From assembly GCF_016097555.1 (NCBI RefSeq), contig NC_054699.1, forward strand, positions 5,135,673-5,199,672: a stretch of 64,000 nt of DNA, in the 5' to 3' direction. Source of the DNA: Gigantopelta aegis (Eukaryota > Mollusca > Gastropoda > Neomphalida > Peltospiridae). How positions within the stretch are numbered: position 1 is the first letter of the stretch; each line of letters begins with the position of its first letter. This document shows positions 34,690 through 45,232 of this stretch, piece by piece. The notes beneath the pieces were generated by a model. It saw nothing but the letters and a program-made list of their open reading frames with translations. It was not told the origin of the DNA and did no database searches. The translations under genes and the position numbers were made by a program.

Positions 34690-34974
34690 TTAAAGTTTGT
34701 TTTAATTAATCATCAGCTATTGGATGTCAAACATTTGGTCATTCTGACATGTAGTCATCAGAGGAAACCAGCTACATTTTTCTAATGTAGCAATGGATCT
34801 TTTATATGCACTTTCACACAAACAGGATAGCACATACCACTGCTTTTGATACATGTATAGCAGTCGTGGTGCACTGGCTGGAATGAGAAATAGCATAGAA
34901 GGCCCGACGGTGATCCATCCCAAACTGACTGTGCATCAAACGAGCACCTTGTCACTGGGATATGTCCCGGCCCA
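34690..34974 (-). mobile_element. SINE family A, internally deleted in the tail
   Basis: Minus-strand copy; the GACACCACTAGAGCACATTG block is missing after AAAGTTTGTTTT. The head is present but diverged (GATCCATCCC). Confidence 0.9.
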
Positions 34975-35709
34975 AAGGACCGCCTCACCAGAATATTTGA
35001 ATTAGATCATCATCTTAAATATGTAGAAAGAATTGCATATAGGAAAAAAAATGGGAAAACAGAATCCATACCAAAATAACCATATACTTTCCAAATGCAT
35101 TCCAAACAGCATTGTACTTTCACAAAACTGTCATTAGTTGTGTTTAAACCAAACTAGTTTTAGGAAACCACTGTCTAAACTGATTCCTTTAACATGGCCG
35201 TCAAGAACAGTGAATTCTATTACAATGCAACTGTTATTGAAATTTTTCCATTTAACAAATACAGAAGAAGAAAAAAAACACCAGAAAAATGCAGATTGCA
35301 CAATCTGCACTCTGCAATCTGCATACACATTGTTTACATCATGTAACCAGCATCAACCACATATTTGATTAGCAATGGTTTAGTAATAGCTTATAGTTAT
35401 CTCTCTTTGTTAGGCATTGTATACAAGCATCTAGATTGCAGTGTGCCAGCAAGCTGTAGCAATAGCCCAATGTACTGCTATATTAGTATATTAACTAGAT
35501 GTGATCGCTTAGCTGCATGGCAATGTGTAAGGTTTTTTTGTTTAAATTACATTACAATTTCTACAGTAATATGTCAGCAAGCTTTAGCAATAGCGCAATA
35601 TACTGCAATATTAGTATAATATTAACTAGATATGATACTTTAACTGACAATATTGAAGGTAAAAATATACCAAAATGTTACAATTTTTGCAGTAATGTGT
35701 CAGTATGCT

Positions 35710-35860
35710 TGAATGAATGAATGAATGAATGAATGAAGAATGAATGTTTAACGACACCCCAGCACAAAAAAACACATCGGTTATTGGGTGTCACAAATGG
35801 TATACTGGATGGAATGGGAATTAACCGAAAAACTAAATTGAATGGACTCAACCACTGAGT
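35710..35860 (-). mobile_element. Short repeat with (GAAT)n tail, possible third SINE type
   Basis: (GAAT)n at 35710-35745 is followed by TTTAACGACACCCCAGCAC and GGTTATTGGGTGTCACAAATGG. This echoes the SINE family A tail (TTAACGACACC) but diverges after it. It may be a related family with a different 3' end. No tRNA head is visible. Confidence 0.5.
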
Positions 35861-36333
35861 TCATGAAATAGATTTTATATATGTTGTTATTAATTAGAAA
35901 CAGCTGATGGTATGTTTACCAAACAGGTATAAAAGTGAAATGGTAAAATATTTTAATGTTCGAAAATTAATTTTGCAAAACTATTTAACTTAACTATTTA
36001 ACAAGTAAAAAATTACTCAAATGTAAAAATATCAAAGGGGTAAATAATTCTCATATCTAATATAAAAAAAACTAACAGGTAAATAATTATAATATATAAT
36101 ATTAAAATATCCAATGGTTAAATAATTCATATATCTAATACTAAAATATCCAACAGAAAGTAATTATAATATATATCAAAATATTCAACTGTTAAATAAT
36201 TCACACATCTAATACTAAAATAGATAACCAGTACTGACTTGTAAATAACTTACATATCTGATATAAAGATATCTAACAGGAAAACAATTTTCGTATCTAA
36301 TATTGCAATACCTAACAGTCAAACAATTCTCAC
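35861..36333. other. AT-rich flank downstream of the SH3 exon
   Basis: Contains loose repeats of TCTAATA(C/T)(A/T)AAA and TAAATAATT about every 50-60 bases (36040-36320). On the minus strand this is intron following the SH3 exon. No further exon was recognised. Confidence 0.5.
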
Positions 36334-36550
36334 CTGAACTGGATATTGAAGGAGAAACCCACCGTGAAGCAGATTCAAGGTAAGTCGACGGAACCCAGCC
36401 TTCTTCATAGTTTGATAAATGTTTCGCGTACCATCATCCATTTGTCCCAACACGGAGAATTTCCAACACATCACCTTCAGCAAAAGCAAGTTTATTGCTG
36501 TCGACAGGTACGTAGTCACCTAGGGACACAAAATGTTCTCTGAATGCTGG
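36334..36550 (-). CDS. SH3-domain exon with in-frame TGA (gene fragment)
   Basis: A 217-base exon bounded by a consensus acceptor (TTTGTTTTCAG on the minus strand, ending at 36551) and a consensus donor (CAG then GTGAGA, starting at 36333). In phase 0 it begins PAFREHFVSLGDYVPVDSNK and continues with KLAFAEGDVLEILRVGTNG, WYAKHLSNYEEGWVPSTYLES and a Ser-rich end. This is a complete SH3 fold: the ALYDY-like DYVPVD, the acidic EGD, the W, and the GWVPSTYL Pro/Tyr peptide-binding face. The codon before WYAK is TGA (36434-36436) where SH3 domains have the first Trp of a WW pair. The rest of the gene was not found, so the protein is unnamed; signalling adaptors and Rho-GEFs are possible. Confidence 0.75.
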
Positions 36551-36570
36551 CTGAAAACAAAGAAAAAACA

Positions 36571-36634
36571 CCATTTATTATTGTCAACAGGTACATAGTT
36601 ACACAGACACAGAAAAGTCTTCCTAATGTGAGGA
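36571..36634 (-). pseudogene. Relic duplicate of the start of the SH3 exon
   Basis: On the minus strand an acceptor-like TTTCTTTTAG is followed by a reading that runs PHIRKTFLCLCNYVPVDNNK. It aligns without gaps to the start of the exon at 36550 (PAFREHFVSLGDYVPVDSNK). Similarity stops after ~64 bases. It lies in the intron immediately upstream of the real exon, so it is a partial tandem exon duplication. Confidence 0.65.
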
Positions 36635-37329
36635 CTAAAAGAAAAAGATTGTGTTTCCCAGAACTCAACCCTACCTAGAAAAAAAGGATCAAACCTAATT
36701 TTTTCCATTAATTTTTTTCAATATTTTATTAATATGTAGTGAAAAGAGTACATACATAACATTTTATCAAGACCCATAACAAAATGAATGTAGTTAAAAA
36801 GATCAAAATGAAAAGACATTTTGAATAGGCCTGGGCTAGACAAAAGGAGAGGGAATTTGATCAAATGCCCTGTTCTGGACAGGTGTGTGCTGCTACAACA
36901 GCTTGTTCAGAATGTGCGCATTAAAACCTATACTCGAAACTGGACGTGCCTTATTTTGCAGGTTACTAACTGGCCTGGTGCTTATAACACTATTAGAGTC
37001 TAGACTCGAGACTAAAGTCGCACACCTTAGTTTCAGCCCGCGAAAATTAATTATAATTCTGGTTAATCTACAAAGCTGTAACACATTTTGATCACGATTT
37101 TTATAAAATGGAGTAAAAAAGGTTTTATATCGATAAATACCATGGGAATCCCCGTGAAATAATTTTGAAAGTTAGTATTCTAATGTCACCGGTAGATGTC
37201 GCTCGAAGCAAAGAAATGCCTATGTCACGACAAATTTCCCAGAGTGCACACATACTTGGGGTGCGTTCCTTTCACCTCTCCTGGGCATGTTCCAACTGTT
37301 CTGTCCTCTCCCGATATCGTAAGACTTAT
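36635..37329. other. Intron/intergenic, fragment of dispersed repeat
   Basis: At about 36863-36925 a stretch with GTGCTGCTACAACAGCTTGTTCAGAATGTGCGC matches 50515-50555, a second copy of the same dispersed repeat. Nothing else is recognised. Confidence 0.5.
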
Positions 37330-37500
37330 TGGTTTTAAGGGTTTGTAACGTTTTGTATTGAGATACTTACTTGTCTGAACTTTATTGTTAATGAAAATGT
37401 GCACGAACTGTGACGAAAAACCTCACAAATGAACGACAAGCAAACGACAACAAATCGGATGTTGATTGCGCGAACCGTGCACGAGAAAACAAACCGAACA
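37330..37500 (+). repeat. Dispersed repeat, copy 2 (paralogue of 3349-3540)
   Basis: Shares ATGAACGACAAGCAAACGAC and GCGCGAACCGTGCACGAGAA with copy 1, and reads through the site where copy 1 carries a MITE. The open frame at 37429-37719 extends from it into unrelated sequence and is not recognised. Confidence 0.75.
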
Positions 37501-37884
37501 AAAATGATAACGGCCACGTGGTATACCAACATTTGTGACGTTGAAACGGGAAGATCCCCTCTAAAAATAGATTGGACCTCGTCTGCTCAACGGTTTTTTC
37601 TCAGTGGCGCGTGCGTTTTTAAGAAATACAAAAAATGCATTTTGTGGTATTACAATCATCAGGATTACCAGGATTACCAAAAAACACTTCAGGAGAATGG
37701 AAATGTATATTCTAAATAATAAAATGTAAGTAAAGTGTAATTTTATTTGTGAAAAATGGGTTTAATAGCGAAAAACAACGGCGTAATGGTTAAGAACTAG
37801 GGCGTGTCCCTTTAATAGAGTCGGAGACAGTAATGTCATGGCATAGCCATATAAATTGTACACGTGCGACGTCATTAGAGATTG

Positions 37885-38191
37885 TTAAAGTTTGTTTTGT
37901 TTAATGACACCACTAGAGCACATTGATTTATTAATCATCGGCTTTTGTATGTCAAAACATATGGTCATTTTCAGTCATAGAGAGGAAACTCACTACATTT
38001 TTCCATTAGTAGCAAGGGCTCTTTTATGTGCACCATCCCACAGACAGGATAGCACATACCACGGCCTTTGATACAGCAGTCATGGTGCATTGGCTGGAAT
38101 GAGAAATAGCTCAATGGGCCCACTGACGGGGATCGATTCTAGACCGACTGCGCACCAGGCAAGCGCTGTACAACTGGGCTATGTCCCGCCC
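37885..38191 (-). mobile_element. SINE family A with perfect 13-bp target duplication
   Basis: Flanked by TCATTAGAGATTG (37872-37884 and 38192-38204). The minus-strand copy is full-length, from TTAAAGTTTGTTTTG to the complement of GGGCGGGACATAGCCCAG. The clean duplication defines the true ends of the family. Confidence 0.97.
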
Positions 38192-38378
38192 TCATTAGAG
38201 ATTGAGTCTGGACTCAGTTTTGTAAGCAAGGGCCATGGTCATCATACTCGAACGTCACTCCTGAGCTGTTTGATTATGAAAACATGAAACAGTTCACACT
38301 TCTTTACTTCTTTAGTATTCTCGAAACCAATTCAACCTGTGTCTGGAAAAGCTTCTTTCACTGGACAATATTAATACA

Positions 38379-38580
38379 AACAAAAACGTATATCTCTACG
38401 TGAAGCTGTGAAATCAGAACCTTCAACTGGTGGCCAAGGCTTCAAGAAATGTAACTGTGGTGGCAGAAATGTAACTGTGGTGGCAGAAATACATGTGAAA
38501 CAAAGAGATGCAACTGTAGGAAAAACAATCTTGTGTGTAATAGTAGGAGTACTTCTAGCTTGAATTGCTGTAACAAATGA
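38379..38580 (+). pseudogene. C-terminal CXC (Tesmin-like) fragment of a transposon-derived protein
   Basis: The frame reads RISLREAVKSEPSTGGQGF, then KKCNCGGRN. After a 20-bp tandem duplication it resumes as TCETKRCNCRKNNLVCNSR and ends CCNK at a stop (38578). The spacing of Cys pairs (CxC, C, CxC, C, CC) and the GGQGF lead-in match the Cys-rich C-terminus of KRBA2-like, integrase-derived proteins and related transposons, as I recall the family. The duplication (38451-38470 and 38471-38490) shifts the frame, and the usual SRCHS reads SRSTS. The integrase part is not visible upstream. Confidence 0.55.
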
Positions 38581-38624
38581 ACAACTGAGGACTGGTTTGA
38601 TGTATGCTCTTTTAAAGTCTAATT

Positions 38625-38722
38625 TATGCCTGGGGCTCTAATTCAGTCATTTGGTCAAATGCCTGGGGCTCTAATTCAGTCATTTGGTTAAATGCCTGGG
38701 GCTCTAATTCAGATTGGCCGAA
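38625..38722 (+). repeat. 36-bp tandem repeat, ~2.7 copies
   Basis: ATGCCTGGGGCTCTAATTCAG recurs three times with TCATTTGGT(C/T)AA between the copies. Confidence 0.95.
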
Positions 38723-39294
38723 TATTTATAAAATTTCGAGCATTTTAGAAGGACAGTCCAAAATTAAATGAAAGAAAGAAGAGAGGATCGGACTATTTAA
38801 TAATAATTTTTTTTAAAGTAATTTCGACATAAAATTTTGAACGCAGATCTAAAAGTGTAAAGTCCGATCGATATGTCCTCGTGAGTGGCCTCGTTAAGGC
38901 CGTTTGGGTGCACAGCTTATAGGGACGAGATGGGTTGCATCCCGTCAAGACCCCCCCCCCCCCCCGACCCCCCCAGATTGACAGTCATTAGACGTTGAAG
39001 GTGTAGTGCTGTGCTGAAATACAGATCTTGAGAAGCCGGATCCGTCTGAACGAGAGAGAGTATCAAACTAGGGTATAGTCCAGTTGTGATGGGTTGGTAT
39101 AGTGGTGCGGACGGGCCCGACTTCGGAGGATACGAGATGGTATCACTATAAAGTAAAGTAAAGTCTAGAAAAGAGTAGTAGGGGCTGACCCCGCTTCCTA
39201 TTTCTTCTTAGAGTGGGACGGTCAATCTTCCAGTGCTGCTAGGACAGGCTCGGACATGTAGAGACTAAACGCGGACAACCGTGGCGTTCTGCAG
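38723..39294. other. Unassigned GC-richer segment
   Basis: Contains short inverted pairs (for example GACGAGATGG..CCCGTC near 38925-38957, and TATAGTG near 39098 against CACTATA near 39140) and a poly-C run at 38951-38964. Composition differs from the AT-rich flanks. No known RNA gene or domain was recognised. Confidence 0.35.
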
Positions 39295-39463
39295 AATGGC
39301 TGTCATACGAGTCACGAAAACACAAGTCGACATACTCAGCCGGAGAAACGACTTGGAGGCAAGGAATCTCGCTAAAAAAGAATCCAATCTGGTGGTGCAG
39401 GCTGTCGAAACGAGAAGCGTTCCAGCGTTCAATCAGTTCCAATGGCCTCATACATCCCAGTAG
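39295..39463 (+). CDS. Unrecognised 55-codon frame followed by a hairpin
   Basis: From the ATG at 39295 the frame reads MAVIRVTKTQVDILSRRNDL and stops at 39461, with balanced codon use and many charged residues. No family was recognised. A perfect 10-bp inverted repeat, CTTCATTTCG / CGAAATGAAG (39478-39510), lies 15 bases after the stop. It may be part of an old transposon or a small gene. Confidence 0.2.
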
Positions 39464-40281
39464 AAAACTTCATTTCGCTGACAAAAACAACGAAATGAAG
39501 GATCCCCAAGTCGAGCACACGAAAGCACGTGCAGTGTGCACAAGCGAAACAAACACGTCTTACCGCGTCGAACTCCAGATTGGGAATGAGAAGTTTGGAA
39601 GATAGTTCTTCAGTGTTTTTAATAGTGTTTCAAGTCGTTTCTCTCCGTTGTACTATTTTCTATTCCATTCTAGAACTGGGGATGTTTCAAACGTTAAGAA
39701 GAGAAACAATCGAGCTATGGATAGCTTAATTATTCTTTCCCTAAAATAGTGGGATGGGTGTCGGGGTGCGAAATCACTCCCTGCTCAAGCAAATTTTCTA
39801 CTTTATTTTCCAGTGGAACATGTAATAATTATGACTACACTGTCAACCATTAGTGATACAAATAATCAGATAATGAAGATCGTTTCACAGAATTGTGTAC
39901 TTTACCACTTTGAAAAACAAATATTTAAAAAGACCTCTACTGACTTTATTTAAATTATTAGTTTCAGTTTAAATCATCCTCTAACTGGAGGTAAAACAAT
40001 TCCAAAATGCTTTGAATGTATTTATATATCTGTCCTCAGTAATTTTGCTAATGTTTTTTTTCATTCGTTTAGGCTATGGTTTAGATGCTGTATTTTTCTT
40101 GCATAGTTTAGCCCCTGCGCGTGCTGTAACCTCACCGTGGTGCAGGGGTGTAACATTCTCTTTGAGAATGGCCAATAAGTGGAGAAAAAGTGTTCATGGT
40201 GAGCATGGGAAGTTCAAACACCCACACCCTTCCCCATCCGCGCCTGCTGTATTACATGAGGAAGGCAGTCTGGCCTTGAGA

Positions 40282-40677
40282 TGAACCATTTAAAGAAAAC
40301 TATTCGGCTCTATGAAAAACATGTTGTGAACAGCAGGATTTGTTCAAGACACCGGGGTTCCTGTCCGAACTATCTATTCGCCCCACGGAGAGCATGTGGT
40401 GTACAGCAGGATTTGTTCAAGACACAGGGGTTCCTGTCCGAACTATCTATTCGCCCCACGGACAGCATGATTTGTTCCAGCCACCGGGGATCCTGTCTGA
40501 ACTATCTATTCGCCCCACGGAGAACATGCGCTGTACAGCAGGATTTGTTCGAGCCACCGGGGTTCCTGTCTGAACTATCTATTCGCCCCACGGAGAACAT
40601 GCGCTGTACAGCAGGATTTGTTCGAGCCACCGGGGTTCCTGTCTGAACTATCTATTCGCCCCATGTAGAACATGCGG
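40282..40677 (+). repeat. 73-bp minisatellite, left part (5 copies)
   Basis: Units contain GGATTTGTTCGAGCCACCGG and AACTATCTATTCGCCCCACG. Copies are 73 bases apart except one shortened to 59. The array stops at 40677 where an LTR retrotransposon begins and resumes at 46724. Confidence 0.95.
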
Positions 40678-41949
40678 TGTGACGGTACATGCTCTTAATT
40701 TTGTTTTCGCCTGTGGCGATATTAATTGTGTTAGAGGGTCGTGTGCAGTTTCATTGCACTTAGCCCAGGTGGGCAACTTGTTACGTAATACTTCTGCGGG
40801 ACGGTCCTCGAGCTGTACTTCTAATACACACCCAGCCAGAATTGGAGGCCATGTGGCCAGTAGTTACGTAATACCTCTGCGAGTGCGGTTTTTACAACCG
40901 TGATTTGGCGACGATCGGCGTCATTAAGTCTGGCGATCATAGAAAAATGTGCCGGCGTGGTCGTGGTGGAAATTCACATGATAAGATTCGGTGCCGCGAT
41001 GTACTTCCAGGCGGTATTCGATTTATAATAAATAGCTAGTGTTTGAGAGATATCTGGGAGAACCATAGGAAGGTATCCCGGGGGAACGTTGTCCGTTTGG
41101 ACTTTGGTAAATATATTATTTCTGCTCTGTTGTATAACCTTGATGTGATTGATGTAACTTTTAAATATTTTAATACTGTATTATACCAATATTCTTTAGA
41201 CAGTGTCTTCGGTCATCTGACAAAGTAAATCGTAGACTATTTGTTCTAACATTATACGAGTATTTGGTAATATAAAGCTTAGCCAGTCATCCTAGCAGAC
41301 CTAGGTAAACTGTAGGTTATTGTCTTTATTGTGATAGGTACCAGTATTAATTATGTATTACAAGGTTATTGAATGATAGTTAGGGTTAATTAAAAATTAA
41401 CCAGTTAGGAATAGAGTTGAAATTCCTTTATTAATTAAGTTCCCCTGGAAGCGTTTCTCAATTATCACACGTTATTGAATGAGTAGTTAGGGTTAATTAA
41501 AAATTAACCAGTTAGGAATAGAGCTGTAATTCCTTTATTAATTAAGTTCCCCTGGAAGCGTTTCTCAATTATCACACGTGTGGGTGTTGTGTCACGGTGA
41601 AGTGATTAGCATATTGTGTAAACTAGACACCTGGAGATTAACTAATTAAGTGATCAGTTCTGGGTTGTTATTATTGTTGTTATTAATTAACTACTGCGGC
41701 AGTACATTTGTCAGCGTAGGTTAATACAGATTCCAAAGTGTATTGTGTTTTTGTTGTGTTTTCTAGTGAACTAAACGTGCTATAATAATATATACTTTAT
41801 ATAAGATCGTATCCCTGATCATACCTAGAGACGAGCCAACGCGGGTATAAACTGCCTGTTACAGAGAGATCTAATAGATATACAGTTAGGAGAGATATTT
41901 GGACAATCGTGTTTCATTCAGTTACGGGTATTATAGAATCCCCGTGACA
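40678..41949 (+). repeat. 5' LTR
   Basis: 1,272 bp, starting TGTGACGGTACATGC and ending CCCCGTGACA. It contains a ~106-bp tandem duplication (from about 41365 and 41471, each with GGGTTAATTAAAAATTAACC). A TATA-like TTATATAAG at about 41796-41804 would drive the genomic RNA. The small open frame 41043-41228 lies within the LTR and is not a gene. Confidence 0.95.
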
Positions 41950-41961
41950 GGAGTAGAAAAT

Positions 41962-41980
41962 TGGGGCGCTCGTCCCGGAT
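41962..41980 (+). other. Primer-binding-site-like sequence
   Basis: TGGGGCGCTCGTCCCGGAT begins 12 bases after the LTR and starts with the TGG that pairs to a tRNA CCA end. It resembles a tRNA-Pro type site but with at least two extra bases, so the primer is not settled. Confidence 0.5.
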
Positions 41981-42117
41981 CTGGAACGGGACACGCATAT
42001 TTAAAAAAAAAGTATTGTTTGTAAATGGGGGCTTTATAAATTATTTTTACAAATAACTAGAAGTAGCAACGTTGTTCACTAGAAAATTAATTAATAATAA
42101 GTGCATCATATCTAAAC

Positions 42118-42399
42118 ATGGATAAGAATTTGCTGGATAGGCCTACGCTCAGTGTAGTGGAGATTAAGCGAGCACGTAAGGCCGAGTTAGTTGAAATCGC
42201 GGGTGAGCGAGAAATTGATTTAACATCAGCTAAAACCTTAGGTGTTATAAGGACAATTATTATCCAGGAAGTTTTTGGTGATAGTCCTGTTATGGAAGAC
42301 AGTGAGATTGTTCCAGAGATAGAGATAAATGAGTTAAGTGTGGAACAACAATTAGCTTTTAAAAAGCTTGAGTACGAAAGAGAAGAACGTGCATTAGAT

Positions 42400-42496
<97 letters not shown>

Positions 42497-42532
42497 AAGG
42501 GATAGAGAAGATAGAGATAGGGAAGATAGAGA

Positions 42533-42602
<70 letters not shown>

Positions 42603-42609
42603 AGAGGGG

Positions 42610-42670
<61 letters not shown>

Positions 42671-45232
42671 GATAGGGATAGAGAGAAAGAAGAGAGGGAT
42701 AGAGAATTCCAGTTAGAAAAATTAAAAGTGGAACATGAGTTAAAGTTGAATACTGAAGAAGTCAGACGAGAAGTAGGAAATGGGTTTAACATGTCGGAGG
42801 CTTATAGATCAGTGCCTGTATTTGATGACCAGGAGGTAGTTTTGTTCTTCCAACTTTTTGAACGGGCCGCTAAGCAGCTAAATTGGCCGCAGTCTAAGTG
42901 GACATTGTTAGCCGTGTCTAAGTTTAAGGGGAAGGCTAGTGTAGCTTATAATTCAATGAGTGATGAGCGAGCAAGTCAGTACGACCTAGTTAAGGCGGCA
43001 GTGTTGAGGGCGTATGAATTACGACCTGAGGATTATCGTTTACGGTATAGCGAGTTGAGAAAAACGCAGGGTCAGTCTTATAGTGAGTTTGTGGCTAAGA
43101 AGGCAGGGATGTTTGATAAATGGGTGGTGTCTCATCAGGTAGAGTCATATACCGAGTTACGGGAGTTGTTGATCTTACAGGACATTAAAAATGGATTACC
43201 AGTTAGCTTACGTATTCATTTAGAGGATCGTGATGTCAAAAAGATAGAGGAGGCAGGCATAGTGGCAGATGATTACGTGTTAATACACAAAGCTCAGGCA
43301 GTACAGGGTAGCTCTTTACAACAGGGTGATAAGAAGAAATTTCAGCCAGGTTTTTCCCGGGAAAGTAACTATCGGGGAGAGTCTTCTAGTTGGTCAGCTA
43401 GTCAGGCAAGGAATGCACCTGGTGGGCAAAGTAAGGATAAACCTGCATTATCAGCCAATGCACGAACTTTTCGTCCACATTGCAGTTACTGTAAAAAGGA
43501 TAACCATCTTGTCGGGGACTGTTTTAAAAGGAAACGCGATAATGCGCACGTGGTCGGTTTAGTGAGGTCAGCTCCGTTAGCGAGAGAGTTAATGGTTAGT
43601 CCCATGGCAGAGAAGGTAAACCCGTATGTGTCCACTGGTATGGTTTGTGATGTGAAACAAGAATTGAGTCCTAAGGCAATATCAATCTATAGAGATACCG
43701 GATGTAGTCAGTCGCTGATCACGCAAGAGTTTTTAGCTGGTATTGAGAATTCAGATACAGGACGTAGTTTGGCTTTAACCTCGGTTACTGGAGAAAAAAT
43801 GGTTGTACGGTTACATAAGGTTTTCTTGTGTTCGAAGTTTGTGACGGGACCAGTCGTTATGGGTGTTGTAAAGGACTTGCCTTTTGAAAACATAGGAGTT
43901 TTGCTGGGTAATGATTTGACTAGTCAGTGTTGTCAGCCGAAATGTGACCAATTATTAATGAAAGACAGCCCTTTACCCATAAAAGAGTGTGAGGTTGATG
44001 ATATTAGTTATCCTGCGTGTGTAATGACTAGGGCTATGGCCAGTAGGTTAACACGAGACCCAGAGGATATTTGTGATTTGTCTGATACGTGTGTGAGCCA
44101 TGAAATTGGAGTGGATGAGGTTATCAGTAAAATGGTAGATAAGTCAACTGACGAACTAAATGTGGTGGAACCGGTTGAACTTCCGCAGAGGGTAAATGAA
44201 CCAGTTGTGTTTGATAGAGGGGATTTACCTTGTAATAGACAAGAGTTAATTCTAGAGCAGGGGGCTGATCCAAATTTGTTGGCAGCTCGCACTACCTTGT
44301 TAACAGAGGGTGAGATGGAGGATCAGGTGTCAGGTTATGATATGGACAAGGGAGTATTAATGAATAAGAGAGTTAGAGATAGGAAGGCTAGGAAGCAACT
44401 GAGCCATGCTCAGAGCAAAATAAAATCAGTGTTTGATAGGAAGACTAAGAGTCGGGAATTTAAACCAGGGGATAAGGTGCTGCTGTACCTTCCCATTAAA
44501 CGGGGTTCATTGCAGAACAGGTATTTCGGGCCCTATGTTGTGCACAAACGGGTTAATGAGACAGGGTATGTGATAAACACTCCTGATAGGGTTAGGAAAA
44601 GTAGGTATTGTCACATCAATTTGCTAAAAGGTTATTTTGACAGACTGCCGATAGTTCCAGTGCTACCTGTCCAAATTGAGAGTCACTCAATTTCCCGTGA
44701 TGACGTCAAGACTGCAGAGAGAAAACTAACCAACAGCCAGATTCTAGCAGACTTAAACCCCCAGCGAGCAAAGTTGACTACGTTGAAACAAGACAATGTT
44801 TCCATTTGTCAGAACCTTCCAACGATTACCAACACCTTAAGCCAGGATGTGCGCTTGGAACCCAACGCTACACCGATTCGACAGCATGCCTATCGGAGAA
44901 AACCTGGAAACCGTGCGACACTGAAAAAGAAAGAAACGAAGTTCCAGTGGTCAGATGAATGCGAGAAGTCATTCAACCGTCTCAAGCAGATGCGCTCCTC
45001 CGTGATGGCAGCACCAGACTACCGAATGCCGTTCAAGCTAGCTGTGGATGCCAGTGACGTGGGAGCTGGAGCTGTGCTGTTCCAGGAAGACGAAGACGGA
45101 CTGGACCATCCTAATGAAAGCCTCCAACCAGAGAGTTTGAGAAAGAGTCTTCTTCTGCAAGAATACCCAATTACCATTGAACATATCAAGGGCACATCCA
45201 ATGTAATCGCTGATGCCCTGTCCCGAAGTTGA
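42118..45232 (+). CDS. Gag-protease-integrase(C-term)-RT/RNase H polyprotein, internally deleted
   Basis: The N-terminus (ATG 42118, MDKNLLDRPTLSVVEIKR) runs into a (GA)n tract encoding Glu-Arg repeats. This now offsets it by one base from the main 834-codon frame (42728-45232). In the main frame: a SCAN-like Gag capsid (about residues 20-190), a CCHC knuckle (CSYCKKDNHLVGDC, 252-265), an aspartic protease DTG (323), then GYDMDKGVLMNK leading abruptly into the integrase C-terminus with its GPY/F motif RYFGPYVV (about 598-605). The RT-leading linker with PIRQHAYR (about 715) follows, and then RNase H pieces FQWSDECEKSF (738) and AVDASDVGAGAVLF (771), ending IKGTSNVIADALSRS. The integrase zinc finger and DDE core, the RT catalytic core and part of RNase H are absent, yet the frame is unbroken. 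Confidence 0.9.
42400..42690 (+). repeat. (GA)n microsatellite within Gag
   Basis: Three GA tracts separated by short GATAGAGAAGATAGAG-type variants. They encode Glu-Arg runs, are open on both strands, and create the frame offset between the Gag start and the rest of the polyprotein. Confidence 0.97.

Noticed and set aside
36434..36436. TGA as selenocysteine codon in the SH3 exon
   Set aside because: The position is a structural Trp, no Cys/Sec homologue is expected there, and no SECIS element was seen.
40012..40646. Frames of 77-121 codons with repeated SELSIRPTE-type units
   Set aside because: Translations of the 73-bp minisatellite, which cannot keep one frame because 73 is not a multiple of three.
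42394..42792. 132-codon Ser-Leu frame on the minus strand
   Set aside because: Complement of the (GA)n tract in the Gag gene.
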